Shown here: positions 7,544 through 15,366 of the stretch, in pieces
Numbering within the stretch: the stretch's first letter is position 1
Layout: the number at the start of each line of letters is the position of its first letter
Translations under genes and position numbers: made by a program
Notes under the pieces: generated by a model
Database searches by the model: none
What the model was told of the DNA's origin: nothing
The model's input: the letters and a program-made list of their open reading frames with translations, nothing else
Assembly (NCBI GenBank): GCA_023415845.1
Contig: JAEZJB010000285.1
Location: 1 to 21,825, forward strand
Length of the DNA stretch: 21,825 nt
Origin: Chloroflexota bacterium
GTDB taxonomy: Bacteria > Chloroflexota > Chloroflexia > Thermomicrobiales > UBA6265
Reading direction: 5' to 3'

Positions 7544-9480
7544 CCGGGATTCTCACCCCAGAACGACTCGTCACTGCCCTGAAGGCGGCCGGTAATCCGG
7601 TAATCGCACCGGACGCCTCGTGCATCGTCTACTCCCTTTCCGGGGTGGATGCGGCGTCCCTCAAGAACCAGAGCCAGCTCTGGGCAATCGATCTTGATGG
7701 AAGCAACGCCCGCCAGCTTACGAACGAGGGGCAAACCAATGGTGGCCAGGTCTGGTCGCCAGATGGGAGCCAGATCGCCTGGGTCTCGAAGCGCGAGGGC
7801 GACAAGCCGAACGCGATTTGCGTGATGGACGTCCGCACCGGTGACCAGCGTGAAATCGTGCGTCACAAAGCCGGTCCGCTGACGATCGCCTGGTCACCGG
7901 ATGGCGCGACCCTCGCCTATTCCCTGCCCGTCGATCCGGACAATCCGACCGAGGAGCCGGAGGACGCCGACGCCGCGCCAAAGGTGCGCGCGTTCCGGCG
8001 GCTCGATTACAAGCAGGACAATCGTGGACTGCTCTACGATACCCGGCTCCAGGTCATGCTTGCTTCGGTCGGCTCGGGCGAGGTGCGGCAACTCACCAGC
8101 GAGTACCTCGATCACACCGATCCGCAATGGTCGCCCGATGGTACGACGCTCGCGGTCAAGGTGCTTTCCGCCAATGGCATGATCCAGCACCTCGATCTGG
8201 TCGACGTGACGACTGGCGAGGGCACTCGCATCGGACCGCCGACTGGAAATGTTGGGACGTTCCGCTGGTCGCCGGATGGATCCTTCATCCTGTTCGACGG
8301 CGCCGACGACCACGATCCCCAGAACGACTACTTCCGCTACGACATCGCCAGCGGGGATCGCATCCAGTTGACCGACGACCTTGCGTTCTCGCCGGAAGTT
8401 GGCTACCCGACCCTCGGTACGCCGGCGCAGCCGGTCTGGCTCACCGACACCGTCGCCCTCGTCCATGGCGTGCTGGCTGGTGCAAGCGGCCTCTGGACGG
8501 TCGATGCGATGTCGGGCGCGATCGAGGAGGTCGCCCGGTTCGAGGCGGTCCACAGCGGGCTCTCGGTCGACAATGATCGGCGGTTCGTCGTCCAGGGTCG
8601 GTCGACGCCAGTGAGCACGGGCGAAATCGTGGTGACGAAGCTGGTCGATGGCGCCTCCCGCGTCATTCTCGATCCCAACGCCGAGGTGCTGGCGGAGACG
8701 CCGGTCGGGTCGTTTACCAAGGGATCGGTGGTTCGTGACGGCGAAACGATCGACTACTGGACGATCTTTCCGCCGGACTTCGATCCGGCAGGTTCGTATC
8801 CTGTCGTGCTGGACATTCATGGTGGACCGCACGGCAGCTTCGGCTACAGCTTCGACAAGACTGCGGCCACCCTGGCGAACGCCGGTTACGTCGTCGTGCT
8901 GCCCAACCCGCGTGGTTCCGGCACCTACGGTCGCCATTTCGCCCATCTTGTCCGTGGTGACTGGGGTGTCGGCGACTGGGCCGACCTCGAAGCAGTGCTC
9001 GACCAGGTGCTCGAAGAACCCTGGGCCGACGCCGATCGCACGGCAGTGATGGGCTACTCCTATGGCGGATTCATGACCTCCTGGGCGATTGGTCACACCA
9101 ACCGCTTCAAGGCAGCCGTCTGCGGTGCTCCGGTCTTTGATCTGGAGTCGTTCTACGGCACCAGCGATATCGGGCACGTCTGGACCCAGTACCAGTGGGG
9201 CGGCGAGTTGCCCGAGCATCGCGACTGGATGACCGAGCACTCTCCGTCGACCTATATCGCCAATGCCACAACGCCCACCCTGATCGTCCATGGCGAGCAG
9301 GATCACCGGTGCCCCATCGGGCAGGGCGAGCAACTCTTCGTGCACCTCTCGCGTCAGGGAGTCGAAACCGAATTCGTTCGCTATCCGGGCGGGGCGCACC
9401 TCATGTTCCACTCGGGTCCGAACGAGCACAAGGTGGACTACTACCAGCGCGTGATCGACTGGTTTGACGCGCGCGTCTGA
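7540..9480 (+). CDS. S9 family prolyl oligopeptidase / acylaminoacyl peptidase-like, copy 2
   Basis: Second S9 peptidase, 646 aa, with the same architecture as copy 1: N-terminal propeller of WSPDG-type repeats, then an alpha/beta hydrolase domain from about residue 420. The triad is Ser507 in GYSYGG, Asp588 in HGEQDHRCP and His620 in YPGGAH, the same residue numbers as in copy 1. The region after the nucleophile (FKAAVCGAPVF, SFYGTSDI) is almost identical between the two, which indicates tandem duplication. The ATG overlaps the M20 stop codon as ATGA. GAGGA lies 6 nt upstream, inside the M20 gene, so translational coupling is likely. Differences are concentrated in the propeller, so the paralogues may differ in substrate. 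A strong terminator follows. Confidence 0.92.
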   Translation: MTGILTPERLVTALKAAGNPVIAPDASCIVYSLSGVDAASLKNQSQLWAIDLDGSNARQLTNEGQTNGGQVWSPDGSQIAWVSKREGDKPNAICVMDVRTGDQREIVRHKAGPLTIAWSPDGATLAYSLPVDPDNPTEEPEDADAAPKVRAFRRLDYKQDNRGLLYDTRLQVMLASVGSGEVRQLTSEYLDHTDPQWSPDGTTLAVKVLSANGMIQHLDLVDVTTGEGTRIGPPTGNVGTFRWSPDGSFILFDGADDHDPQNDYFRYDIASGDRIQLTDDLAFSPEVGYPTLGTPAQPVWLTDTVALVHGVLAGASGLWTVDAMSGAIEEVARFEAVHSGLSVDNDRRFVVQGRSTPVSTGEIVVTKLVDGASRVILDPNAEVLAETPVGSFTKGSVVRDGETIDYWTIFPPDFDPAGSYPVVLDIHGGPHGSFGYSFDKTAATLANAGYVVVLPNPRGSGTYGRHFAHLVRGDWGVGDWADLEAVLDQVLEEPWADADRTAVMGYSYGGFMTSWAIGHTNRFKAAVCGAPVFDLESFYGTSDIGHVWTQYQWGGELPEHRDWMTEHSPSTYIANATTPTLIVHGEQDHRCPIGQGEQLFVHLSRQGVETEFVRYPGGAHLMFHSGPNEHKVDYYQRVIDWFDARV

Positions 9481-9507
9481 TCCCGAGCGAATCGATCCAG
9501 ACAGGAC

Positions 9508-9543
9508 GAAACCACCAGCGACCCCTCCGTCGCTGGTGGTTTC
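9508..9543 (+). terminator. Rho-independent terminator of the M20-S9 unit
   Basis: A 15-bp perfect stem GAAACCACCAGCGAC/GTCGCTGGTGGTTTC with a 6-nt CCCTCC loop begins 27 nt after the stop and runs into TTGT. Confidence 0.85.
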
Positions 9544-9877
9544 TTGTACAGGCTCTCCCGACTGGTGGGTTCGATTCAATACGCCGCGACTCGTCACCGC
9601 TCGGGGAATTTCGATTCCGTTACGGGTCAACAACGGTCATCGATCAAGGCTGTTGATGGGCGAATATGCAAATATTGTCTATGCCTTGATATGAATAAAT
9701 GAGGAATTAAAGCGGATAGCCCTTTCGAGATGGTGGCATACAAGAGGATGGGTTTTCGTGTGTTAGGGTGAATGTCGATTCCGAATCCACGGGGGATGAA
9801 TGCCTTCCCAGTGACGGGTCACCCGGCTGGTGCGACAGCCACGAATTGGGCCATCCAATCTGCCGAAAGGAAAAGTC
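9544..9877. other. AT-richer intergenic region upstream of the PRC-barrel gene
   Basis: Together with the terminator (9508-9543) this makes a gap of about 400 nt without a gene. Positions 9660-9715 are clearly richer in A+T than the rest of the window and hold several TTG and TATGAAT-like hexamers (TTGTCT near 9676, TTGATA near 9687), but no pair has good spacing. A TCAACA-N18-TGTTGA inverted repeat lies in 9627-9657. It probably contains the promoter of the downstream stress-type gene. Confidence 0.4.
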
Positions 9878-10708
9878 ATGACCAACTTTGACGATCCCAT
9901 CACGATTTCCCATGGCATGCACGTTTACGGTTCGGACGGTGAGAAGGTTGGCACCGTGGAAGACATGCGCGGAAACACCATGGTGGTGAGCAAGGGCTGG
10001 TTCTTTCCGACCGAACACTACATTCCCACCAGTGCCATCAATTCGGTCGATGGAGATCGCGTCTACCTGACAGTGACTCGTGACGAGGCACTCAATCAGG
10101 GGTGGGACGTTGAACCGGTCATGGACGAGACCGTCGTGACGGAGACACCCATCGTGGACGCCGGCCTCCAGATCCAGAATCCGGTGCCCAATGTTGGCGA
10201 ACCAATGGCGACGGGCGTGGCCGTTGGCGAGGTCGAGGAAACCGACTGGGTCGCCGACACCACCGCCGATACCGATTCCGACAACCTGGCCACCGGCACC
10301 GTTGAGGGTGACGAGGCCGAAGTCGTTCGGGTGCCGCTGGCGGAAGAGGAATTGACGGCCACCACCCGGGGCGTCGAGCGCGGTGAGGTGCAGGTTCAGA
10401 AGGTGGTCAGCGCCGAGGAGCAGACGCTCGAGGTGCCGGTAACCGAAGAACACGTGCAGGTGACGCGCCGCATCGTCGATCGGGATGCGGCACCGGGTGA
10501 CCAGGCGTTCGAGGAGATCACCATCGAAATGCCGGTCTACGGTGAAGAGGTTGATGTCGACAAGCGAGCCCACGTGCGCGAGGAAGTGGAGATCAGGAAG
10601 GAAACAACCACGTCGACCGAACGCGTCTCCGATACGGTGCGCCGTGAGGATGTCCAGATCTCGGACACCGATGACGTGGTCGACGACAATTCGAACCCCA
10701 GGTCGTAG
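9878..10708 (+). CDS. PRC-barrel and DUF2382 domain protein (YsnF/AvaK-like stress protein)
   Basis: A 276-aa, strongly acidic soluble protein. Residues ~8-75 form a PRC-barrel-like beta domain (GMHVYGSDGEKVGTVEDM at its start, YIPTSAINSV later). Residues ~80-145 are an acidic, Thr/Asp-rich linker that looks disordered. Residues ~147-262 match DUF2382, with repeated units of the form V-x-VPL-EEEL...R-VERGEVQVQK and EVPVTEEHVQVTR. Proteins of this domain pair are linked to general or osmotic stress in several bacteria; the molecular activity is unknown. The ATG is preceded by GAAAGGA at about 6 nt, and the upstream in-frame ATG (9830) lacks a ribosome binding site. It is transcribed alone, between two terminators. 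Confidence 0.87.
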   Translation: MTNFDDPITISHGMHVYGSDGEKVGTVEDMRGNTMVVSKGWFFPTEHYIPTSAINSVDGDRVYLTVTRDEALNQGWDVEPVMDETVVTETPIVDAGLQIQNPVPNVGEPMATGVAVGEVEETDWVADTTADTDSDNLATGTVEGDEAEVVRVPLAEEELTATTRGVERGEVQVQKVVSAEEQTLEVPVTEEHVQVTRRIVDRDAAPGDQAFEEITIEMPVYGEEVDVDKRAHVREEVEIRKETTTSTERVSDTVRREDVQISDTDDVVDDNSNPRS

Positions 10709-10751
10709 GGTATCTCGCTCCGGCGAGTAAACATCAGGTACCACGGTAGGC

Positions 10752-10788
10752 AGCGACGGCATCGGTCAGTTCGACCGGTGCCGTCGCT
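10752..10788 (+). terminator. Terminator of the PRC-barrel/DUF2382 gene
   Basis: A stem AGCGACGGCA/TGCCGTCGCT of 10 bp continues through a T-G wobble into CGGTC/GACCG with a 5-nt loop. The U-tract downstream is weak (CTCGGTTT). Confidence 0.7.
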
Positions 10789-10960
10789 CTCGGTTTGGGT
10801 GGTGGCGGATGCAGTACAGGTGCGAGTTGTGCGCCGGTGTTGCCGCTACTGGTCCGAACGGGTACAACAGTGCCAACGGTAGCGACCGGATTCCGCGCCC
10901 GGACACTCGGAATCAGGGTCGCCTGCCTGGTGTAGTCATCTCGCATTCGCAGGAGCAGGA

Positions 10961-12142
10961 ATGTTCGATCCCAATCAACCAAATCAGCGTCGCCCCCAAA
11001 CCGACTGGAGCGACATGCACTTCGAAACCCGGGCGATTCGAAGTGGCCAGGATCCGGACCCCACGACGGGATCAGTCGTCATCCCGCTCAACATGGCCAG
11101 CACCTATCGCCACGATGCGCTTGGGTCATTCAAGGGATTCGAGTACGGGCGGACCGGTAATCCGACACGCTCCGCACTCGAGGATCAGATCGCTGCGCTT
11201 GAGGCGTCGACCTGGGCGCTCTGTTACGGATCGGGGACCGCCGCCGCCCAGAACCTGACCTGGCTGCTGAATCCCGGCGATGAAGTCCTGCTTTCCGACG
11301 ACATCTACTCCGGCACCTATCGCCTGCTGGTGGAAACACTCTCGCGCTACGGTGTGAAGACCAACCTCGCCAATTTCGGCGATCTCGAAGCCAGCCGGTC
11401 GGCAATGACGCCGCAGACGAAGATGGTCTGGGTGGAAACGCCGACCAACCCCAATCTCCGGATCACGGACATTGCGGCTATGGCCGACATCGCGCACGAA
11501 GGAAATGCGCTGCTGGTCGTCGACAACACGTTTGCCACCCCATATCTGCAGCGGCCCCTTGCGCTCGGTGCCGACCTGGTGCTCTACAGCACCACCAAGT
11601 ACATGGGCGGTCACTCGGATGTCGTAGGAGGTGCCATCACCGGCAACGATCCGGAGCTTGGCGCGTTCCTCCAGAACCTGCAGAATGCCGCCGGCGCGGT
11701 GCCCAGCCCGTTTGATTGCTGGCTTACCGTGCGCGGGCTCAAGACGCTTGCGGTGCGGATGGATCGCCACAGTTCGAACGCCCTGGCCGTTGCCGAGTTT
11801 CTTGAAGCACACCCCGCCGTCGAGACGGTCTACTATCCGTTCCTCCCCAGCCACCCGGGGTACGACATTGCCCGGCGCCAGATGACGGCCGGGTCCGGGA
11901 TGGTCTCATTCACGATGAAGGACGGGTTCGAGGCAGCGAAGAAGGTGGTCGAGCGGACTCGCATCTTCCTGCTGGCCGAAAGCCTCGGTGGCGTCGAGTC
12001 GCTGATCGAGCACCCGGGCAAAATGACGCACATCAGCGTTGAAGGTACAGGTGTGGGGGTCAGCCAGAGCCTGATCCGCGCGTCCGTTGGTATCGAACAC
12101 ATTGATGACCTCATCGCCGACCTGGACCAGGCGCTCGCCTGA
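10961..12142 (+). CDS. Trans-sulfuration PLP enzyme (cystathionine gamma-synthase / gamma-lyase-like)
   Basis: A 393-aa cytosolic PLP enzyme of the Cys/Met metabolism family (fold type I). The PLP lysine is K213 in STTKYMGGHSD. Other signatures are YGRTGNPTR near 60-70, the PLP phosphate region YGSGTAA, VDNTFATPYLQ, and the C-terminal SLGGVESLIEHPGKMTH. DDIYSGTYRLL and SLGGVESL fit cystathionine gamma-synthase or gamma-lyase better than methionine gamma-lyase, but the reaction cannot be fixed from sequence. AGGAG lies 5 nt before the ATG. The 172-nt leader after the preceding terminator shows no SAM riboswitch or T-box consensus. The DUF1992 gene follows after 39 nt, probably co-transcribed. 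Confidence 0.92.
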   Translation: MFDPNQPNQRRPQTDWSDMHFETRAIRSGQDPDPTTGSVVIPLNMASTYRHDALGSFKGFEYGRTGNPTRSALEDQIAALEASTWALCYGSGTAAAQNLTWLLNPGDEVLLSDDIYSGTYRLLVETLSRYGVKTNLANFGDLEASRSAMTPQTKMVWVETPTNPNLRITDIAAMADIAHEGNALLVVDNTFATPYLQRPLALGADLVLYSTTKYMGGHSDVVGGAITGNDPELGAFLQNLQNAAGAVPSPFDCWLTVRGLKTLAVRMDRHSSNALAVAEFLEAHPAVETVYYPFLPSHPGYDIARRQMTAGSGMVSFTMKDGFEAAKKVVERTRIFLLAESLGGVESLIEHPGKMTHISVEGTGVGVSQSLIRASVGIEHIDDLIADLDQALA

Positions 12143-12181
12143 TCGATCACCCTGGGCTCAATGCTTCGAAGAGGAGGCGCC

Positions 12182-12802
12182 ATGCCCATTCGGCACGAAG
12201 ACGACTATCGGCGCAAATCCATTGCCAGCTGGGATGCCTGGATCGAGGACGAGATTCGGGCGTCCCAGGAGCGTGGCGAGTTCGATGACCTGCCCGACGC
12301 TGGCAAGCCGATCAAGCTCGAGGACACTCCGTTTGCACCGGAGATGGCCTCCGCGCTCCGGACGCTGAAGAACGCCGGGTATGAACCCACCTGGATGGAG
12401 CTGGATCGCCGGATTACCCAGGGCAAGGCCGATCTCCAGAGGTTCCTGGACAAGTCACGGGCCTATCTGGAGGAGAAGCGCCGTGCCATCCAGCAGGCGC
12501 CGGAGGTGAGCCAGTCTTCCGAAACGGGACATCGCTCATGGTGGAGGCGCCTCGTGCACGTTCTCCGGCACGGAACCGATCTCCAGGTGCCGACGCAGCG
12601 ACAGCTCACTGCCGACGACCTTGTGCTCATCCGTGCCGCGATGCGTGAGCAATATCTCGAACGGGCCGCCGCCATCGATAAGCTCACCGTGGACTTCCAC
12701 GCTGCGTTGCCGCGCTATCTCTGGCACCTCGAACGTCTCAGGATGATGCCCGACCAGGCAGGGCGCACCTTCGACGATGCCATTCCATTGATCGGCCCGT
12801 GA
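12182..12802 (+). CDS. DUF1992 (DnaJ homologue subfamily C member 28 conserved domain) protein
   Basis: A 206-aa protein of unknown function. The N-terminal ~85 residues match DUF1992: W-DAWIEDEIRASQERGEFDDLP followed by GKPIKLED (roughly residues 15-46), a pattern shared with the conserved domain of DNAJC28-type proteins, though no J domain is present. The remainder is rich in charged helices, with a basic WWRRLVHVLRH patch near residue 120 and a C-terminal LPRYLWHLERLRMM helix. The ATG follows GAGGAGG with a 4-nt gap; an ATG at 12161 would put the ribosome binding site inside the coding region. It sits 39 nt behind the cystathionine enzyme gene, so the two probably share a transcript. No functional link is known. 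Confidence 0.85.
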   Translation: MPIRHEDDYRRKSIASWDAWIEDEIRASQERGEFDDLPDAGKPIKLEDTPFAPEMASALRTLKNAGYEPTWMELDRRITQGKADLQRFLDKSRAYLEEKRRAIQQAPEVSQSSETGHRSWWRRLVHVLRHGTDLQVPTQRQLTADDLVLIRAAMREQYLERAAAIDKLTVDFHAALPRYLWHLERLRMMPDQAGRTFDDAIPLIGP

Positions 12803-12865
12803 AAATACCTGACTGAGCGGGGAAGTTCTTCCCATTGCAGGGCATCGCGCGGGAACAAAGTGAGA

Positions 12866-12903
12866 ACGAGCAAGAGACCGCGATACAGCAGTCCCTTGCT
12901 CGT
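12866..12903. terminator. Hairpin between convergent genes
   Basis: A 9-bp perfect stem ACGAGCAAG/CTTGCTCGT with a 20-nt loop lies between the DUF1992 gene and the convergent TrpB2 gene. A smaller GGGAAG-TT-CTTCCC hairpin stands at 12820-12833. Neither has a clear U-tract. Confidence 0.4.
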
Positions 12904-12924
12904 CGTCGCTTGACCAGGGTGATG

Positions 12925-14298
12925 CTAGTCGGCGGCGATTTGTGGCAGGTGCGTGAGCGCCTCGTCGATGGCCTCCTGAGGATGGGCGTAGTCGACGAGT
13001 TCCCCATTGAGGTAGCGCTGGTAGGCGGCCATGTCGAAGTTGCCGTGACCGGAAAGGCCAAACAGGATGGTCCGCTCCTCGCCCTTCCCGCGGGCGTCCA
13101 GCGCCTCGTCGACCGCTGCCCGAATCGCATGAGCCGACTCCGGCGCGGGGACAATGCCTTCCGATCGGGCGAAGGTGATCGCAGACTCGAACGCCGCGAT
13201 CTGGCTTACGGCCACAGCGTCGATCATGCCCTCCTCAACCAGCAGCGACACCAGCGGTCCGGCTCCGTGATAACGCAGGCCACCGGCGTGAATTCCGGCC
13301 GGCATGAACGTGTGACCGAGCGTGTGCATTTTCAGGAGCGGTGTCATGCCAGCGGTGTCGCCGAAGTCGTAGGCATAGACGCCTCGTGTGAGAGTCGGGC
13401 AGGCTGCGGGCTCCGCAGCCAGAATTCGCGTCTGCTTGCCCCCGAGCTTTTCGCGAATGAACGGGAACGTGAGTCCGGCGAAGTTCGAGCCGCCACCCAC
13501 GCAGCCGATGACGACATCTGGCCAGGCGTCGGCCATGGCGATCTGCTCGAGCGCCTCGGTACCGATCACCGACTGGTGGAGCATGACGTGGTTGAGGACC
13601 GAGCCAAGGGCGTACTTGGTGTCCTCCCGCGTCGCGGCGTCCTCAACCGCCTCCGAGATAGCCATGCCCAGCGAACCCGTCGAGTCCGGGTGGTCGGCCA
13701 GCATGGTGCGGCCGGCATTGGTGTCCATGCTTGGCGAGGCCACGCACTCCGCCCCCCAGGTCTCCATCATCGCCCGGCGATATGGCTTCTGTTCGTACGA
13801 AATCTTGACCATGTAGACCTTGAGGTCGATGTCGAAGAAGGCGCAGGCCATCGCCAACGATGATCCCCACTGCCCGGCGCCGGTCTCGGTAGTGATTCGC
13901 TTTACCCCTGCCTGCTGGTTGTACCAGGCCTGCGGCACCGCTGTATTGGGCTTGTGGCTTCCCGCCGGACTTGTTCCTTCGTACTTGTAGAAAATCCGGA
14001 TTCCCGCTGGGAGGTCGAGGGCCTGCTCGAGTCGTGAAGCGCGGTAGAGCGGTGTCGGTCGCCAGAGACGATAGATATCTCGCACCGGATCCGGAATCTC
14101 GATGTATCGCTCCTGCGAGACCTCCTGCTCGATCAACGACATCGGGAAGAGCGGCTCGAGGTCGGCGGGACCAATCGGCTGGTGCGTGCCCGGGTGGAGC
14201 GGTGGCGCCATCGGCACCGGCAGGTCGGCGGCGATGTTGTACCAGGCTGTGGGTATGCGCGACTCGTCGAGCAGGAACTTGGTGTCATGGGAAGTCAT
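12925..14298 (-). CDS. trpB: TrpB2-type tryptophan synthase beta chain
   Basis: A PLP enzyme (fold type II) that makes L-tryptophan from indole and L-serine, 457 aa. It has the long N-terminus typical of TrpB2 rather than the ~400 aa of TrpB1. The PLP lysine is K116 in GSHKPN, the catalytic Glu is E138 in TETGAGQWG, and the phosphate-binding loop is GGGSN. The C-terminal SGHGNFD replaces the TrpB1-type SGRGDKD, a mark of the TrpB2 group. The ATG is preceded by GAAAGG at 7 nt. No trpA, trpB1 or other trp gene is nearby, fitting a stand-alone enzyme that salvages free indole or replaces TrpB1. It is divergent from the hydrolase gene at 14416, with 117 nt between starts. The function as tryptophan synthase is well supported for the family; physiological role is inferred. 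Confidence 0.93.
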   Translation of the reverse strand: MTSHDTKFLLDESRIPTAWYNIAADLPVPMAPPLHPGTHQPIGPADLEPLFPMSLIEQEVSQERYIEIPDPVRDIYRLWRPTPLYRASRLEQALDLPAGIRIFYKYEGTSPAGSHKPNTAVPQAWYNQQAGVKRITTETGAGQWGSSLAMACAFFDIDLKVYMVKISYEQKPYRRAMMETWGAECVASPSMDTNAGRTMLADHPDSTGSLGMAISEAVEDAATREDTKYALGSVLNHVMLHQSVIGTEALEQIAMADAWPDVVIGCVGGGSNFAGLTFPFIREKLGGKQTRILAAEPAACPTLTRGVYAYDFGDTAGMTPLLKMHTLGHTFMPAGIHAGGLRYHGAGPLVSLLVEEGMIDAVAVSQIAAFESAITFARSEGIVPAPESAHAIRAAVDEALDARGKGEERTILFGLSGHGNFDMAAYQRYLNGELVDYAHPQEAIDEALTHLPQIAAD

Positions 14299-14365
14299 GG
14301 GGAGACCTTTCGCTTTGGGTCAATGCCGCAAGGAGTGCTCGGAATCAGAGTTCCACGCATATTCC

Positions 14366-14371
14366 TATACT
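14366..14371 (+). promoter_or_regulatory. Possible -10 element for the MBL-fold hydrolase gene
   Basis: TATACT (5 of 6 consensus) lies 45 nt before the GTG start, but no -35 match is found at 16-18 nt upstream. The call rests on this hexamer alone. Confidence 0.3.
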
Positions 14372-14415
14372 GGAGCGTAGTGCGTCGACAGGTGTGGACG
14401 AAAGGGGCAAGACCC

Positions 14416-15177
14416 GTGCGATATACGTTGCTTCGTAATGCCACCGCCCTGCTGGAATTCGGCGGCCAGCAGCTGCTAGTCGATCCCATGCTGGACGACA
14501 AGGGCGCTCGACCCGCCATTCCCAATACGCCGAATCCGCAGCCCAACCCACTCGTTCCTCTGCCGGACGACTGGCGGCTGGTCGTGGCTGAAGCGAGCGC
14601 GCATCTGGTCACCCACCTGCATCAGGACCATTTCGATCGCACCGCCAGCGAGACCCTTTCCCGGTCGCTGCCCATGATCTGTCAGCCGGAGGATGTCGAA
14701 CGCCTCAAGGACGATGGATTCCATCGCCTCGAGCCGGTCGCCGAGGTCATTGACCACCATGGTGTGAAGATCACGCGCACCGTTGCCCGGCATGGAACCG
14801 GTGAGATCGGCAATCTGATGGCCCCGGCATCCGGCTTTGTCTTCGAACATGCCGACGAGCCGACGACCTATCTCGCCGGGGACACCATCTGGTGCGATGA
14901 GGTGGCGGAGGTGATCGCGAAGTGGCAACCGACGGTGATCATCGTCAATGCGGGCGGAGCACGATTTCTGGAGGGTGATCCAATTGTGATGACTGCCGAA
15001 GACATCGCCATGGTCGCCGCAGCCGCTCCGGCAGCGCAGATTGTGGTGGTGCATCTGGAGGCAATCAACCACTGCCTGGAAACCAGGGAGTTTTACGAAC
15101 AGCGCCTGCCCGAGCTTGGCGTCAGCATGGAGCGGATCCATCTCCCTGCCGACGGCGAGGCGATCCACTTCTCCTGA
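14416..15177 (+). CDS. Metallo-beta-lactamase fold metal-dependent hydrolase (UlaG-like)
   Basis: A 253-aa protein of the MBL-fold superfamily, in the UlaG/UPF0173-like branch judged from the opening pattern NATALLEFGGQQLLVDP (residues 8-24). The metal-binding motif HxHxDH is intact as H67, H69, D71 and H72 in THLHQDHFD. Further ligands are probably His in ARHGTGEI, Asp in LAGDTIW and a late His in VHLEAINH. No signal peptide is seen. The GTG start follows AAAGGGG at about 9 nt; longer in-frame starts run back into the TrpB2 promoter region. Substrate unknown: the family includes lactonases, phosphodiesterases and others. It is divergent from TrpB2, but no shared pathway is evident. Confidence 0.87.
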   Translation: MRYTLLRNATALLEFGGQQLLVDPMLDDKGARPAIPNTPNPQPNPLVPLPDDWRLVVAEASAHLVTHLHQDHFDRTASETLSRSLPMICQPEDVERLKDDGFHRLEPVAEVIDHHGVKITRTVARHGTGEIGNLMAPASGFVFEHADEPTTYLAGDTIWCDEVAEVIAKWQPTVIIVNAGGARFLEGDPIVMTAEDIAMVAAAAPAAQIVVVHLEAINHCLETREFYEQRLPELGVSMERIHLPADGEAIHFS

Positions 15178-15216
15178 CCCATTCACCGTGCCTGTCGAGC
15201 CGGGTCCCGGCCGGAA

Positions 15217-15240
15217 CAAGATCGTCTCAGCGAGATCTTG
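15217..15240 (+). terminator. Weak hairpin after the MBL-fold gene
   Basis: A 7-bp stem CAAGATC/GATCTTG with a 10-nt loop lies 39 nt after the stop codon, without a U-tract. The rest of the 189-nt gap shows no convincing promoter for the next gene. Confidence 0.35.
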
Positions 15241-15366
15241 GTAAAGATCGGTCTATTTGAGGACGACTGCCGCTTCTGCCAGATTGTCGGATGCCCGGAC
15301 CTTCGCTACCGTTGTGCGGCAGGTTGCCATTTCGGGCGCCTGGCATCGGCAGGAGATCACAGTCGC

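Noticed and set aside
7894..9633. 579-aa minus-strand open frame opposite S9 copy 2
   Set aside because: The plus-strand frame encodes a complete S9 peptidase with an intact triad. The antisense frame is Arg/Asp/His-rich, has no recognisable domain, and is the usual product of high-GC codon bias.
10789..10960. SAM riboswitch or T-box before the cystathionine enzyme
   Set aside because: The leader lacks the SAM-I/SAM-IV core segments and the T-box GGTGG sequence; only a weak 6-bp CGCTAC/GTAGCG helix is present.
12835..13863. 342-aa plus-strand open frame opposite TrpB2
   Set aside because: TrpB2 on the minus strand has all catalytic motifs; the plus-strand frame has no ribosome binding site or domain.
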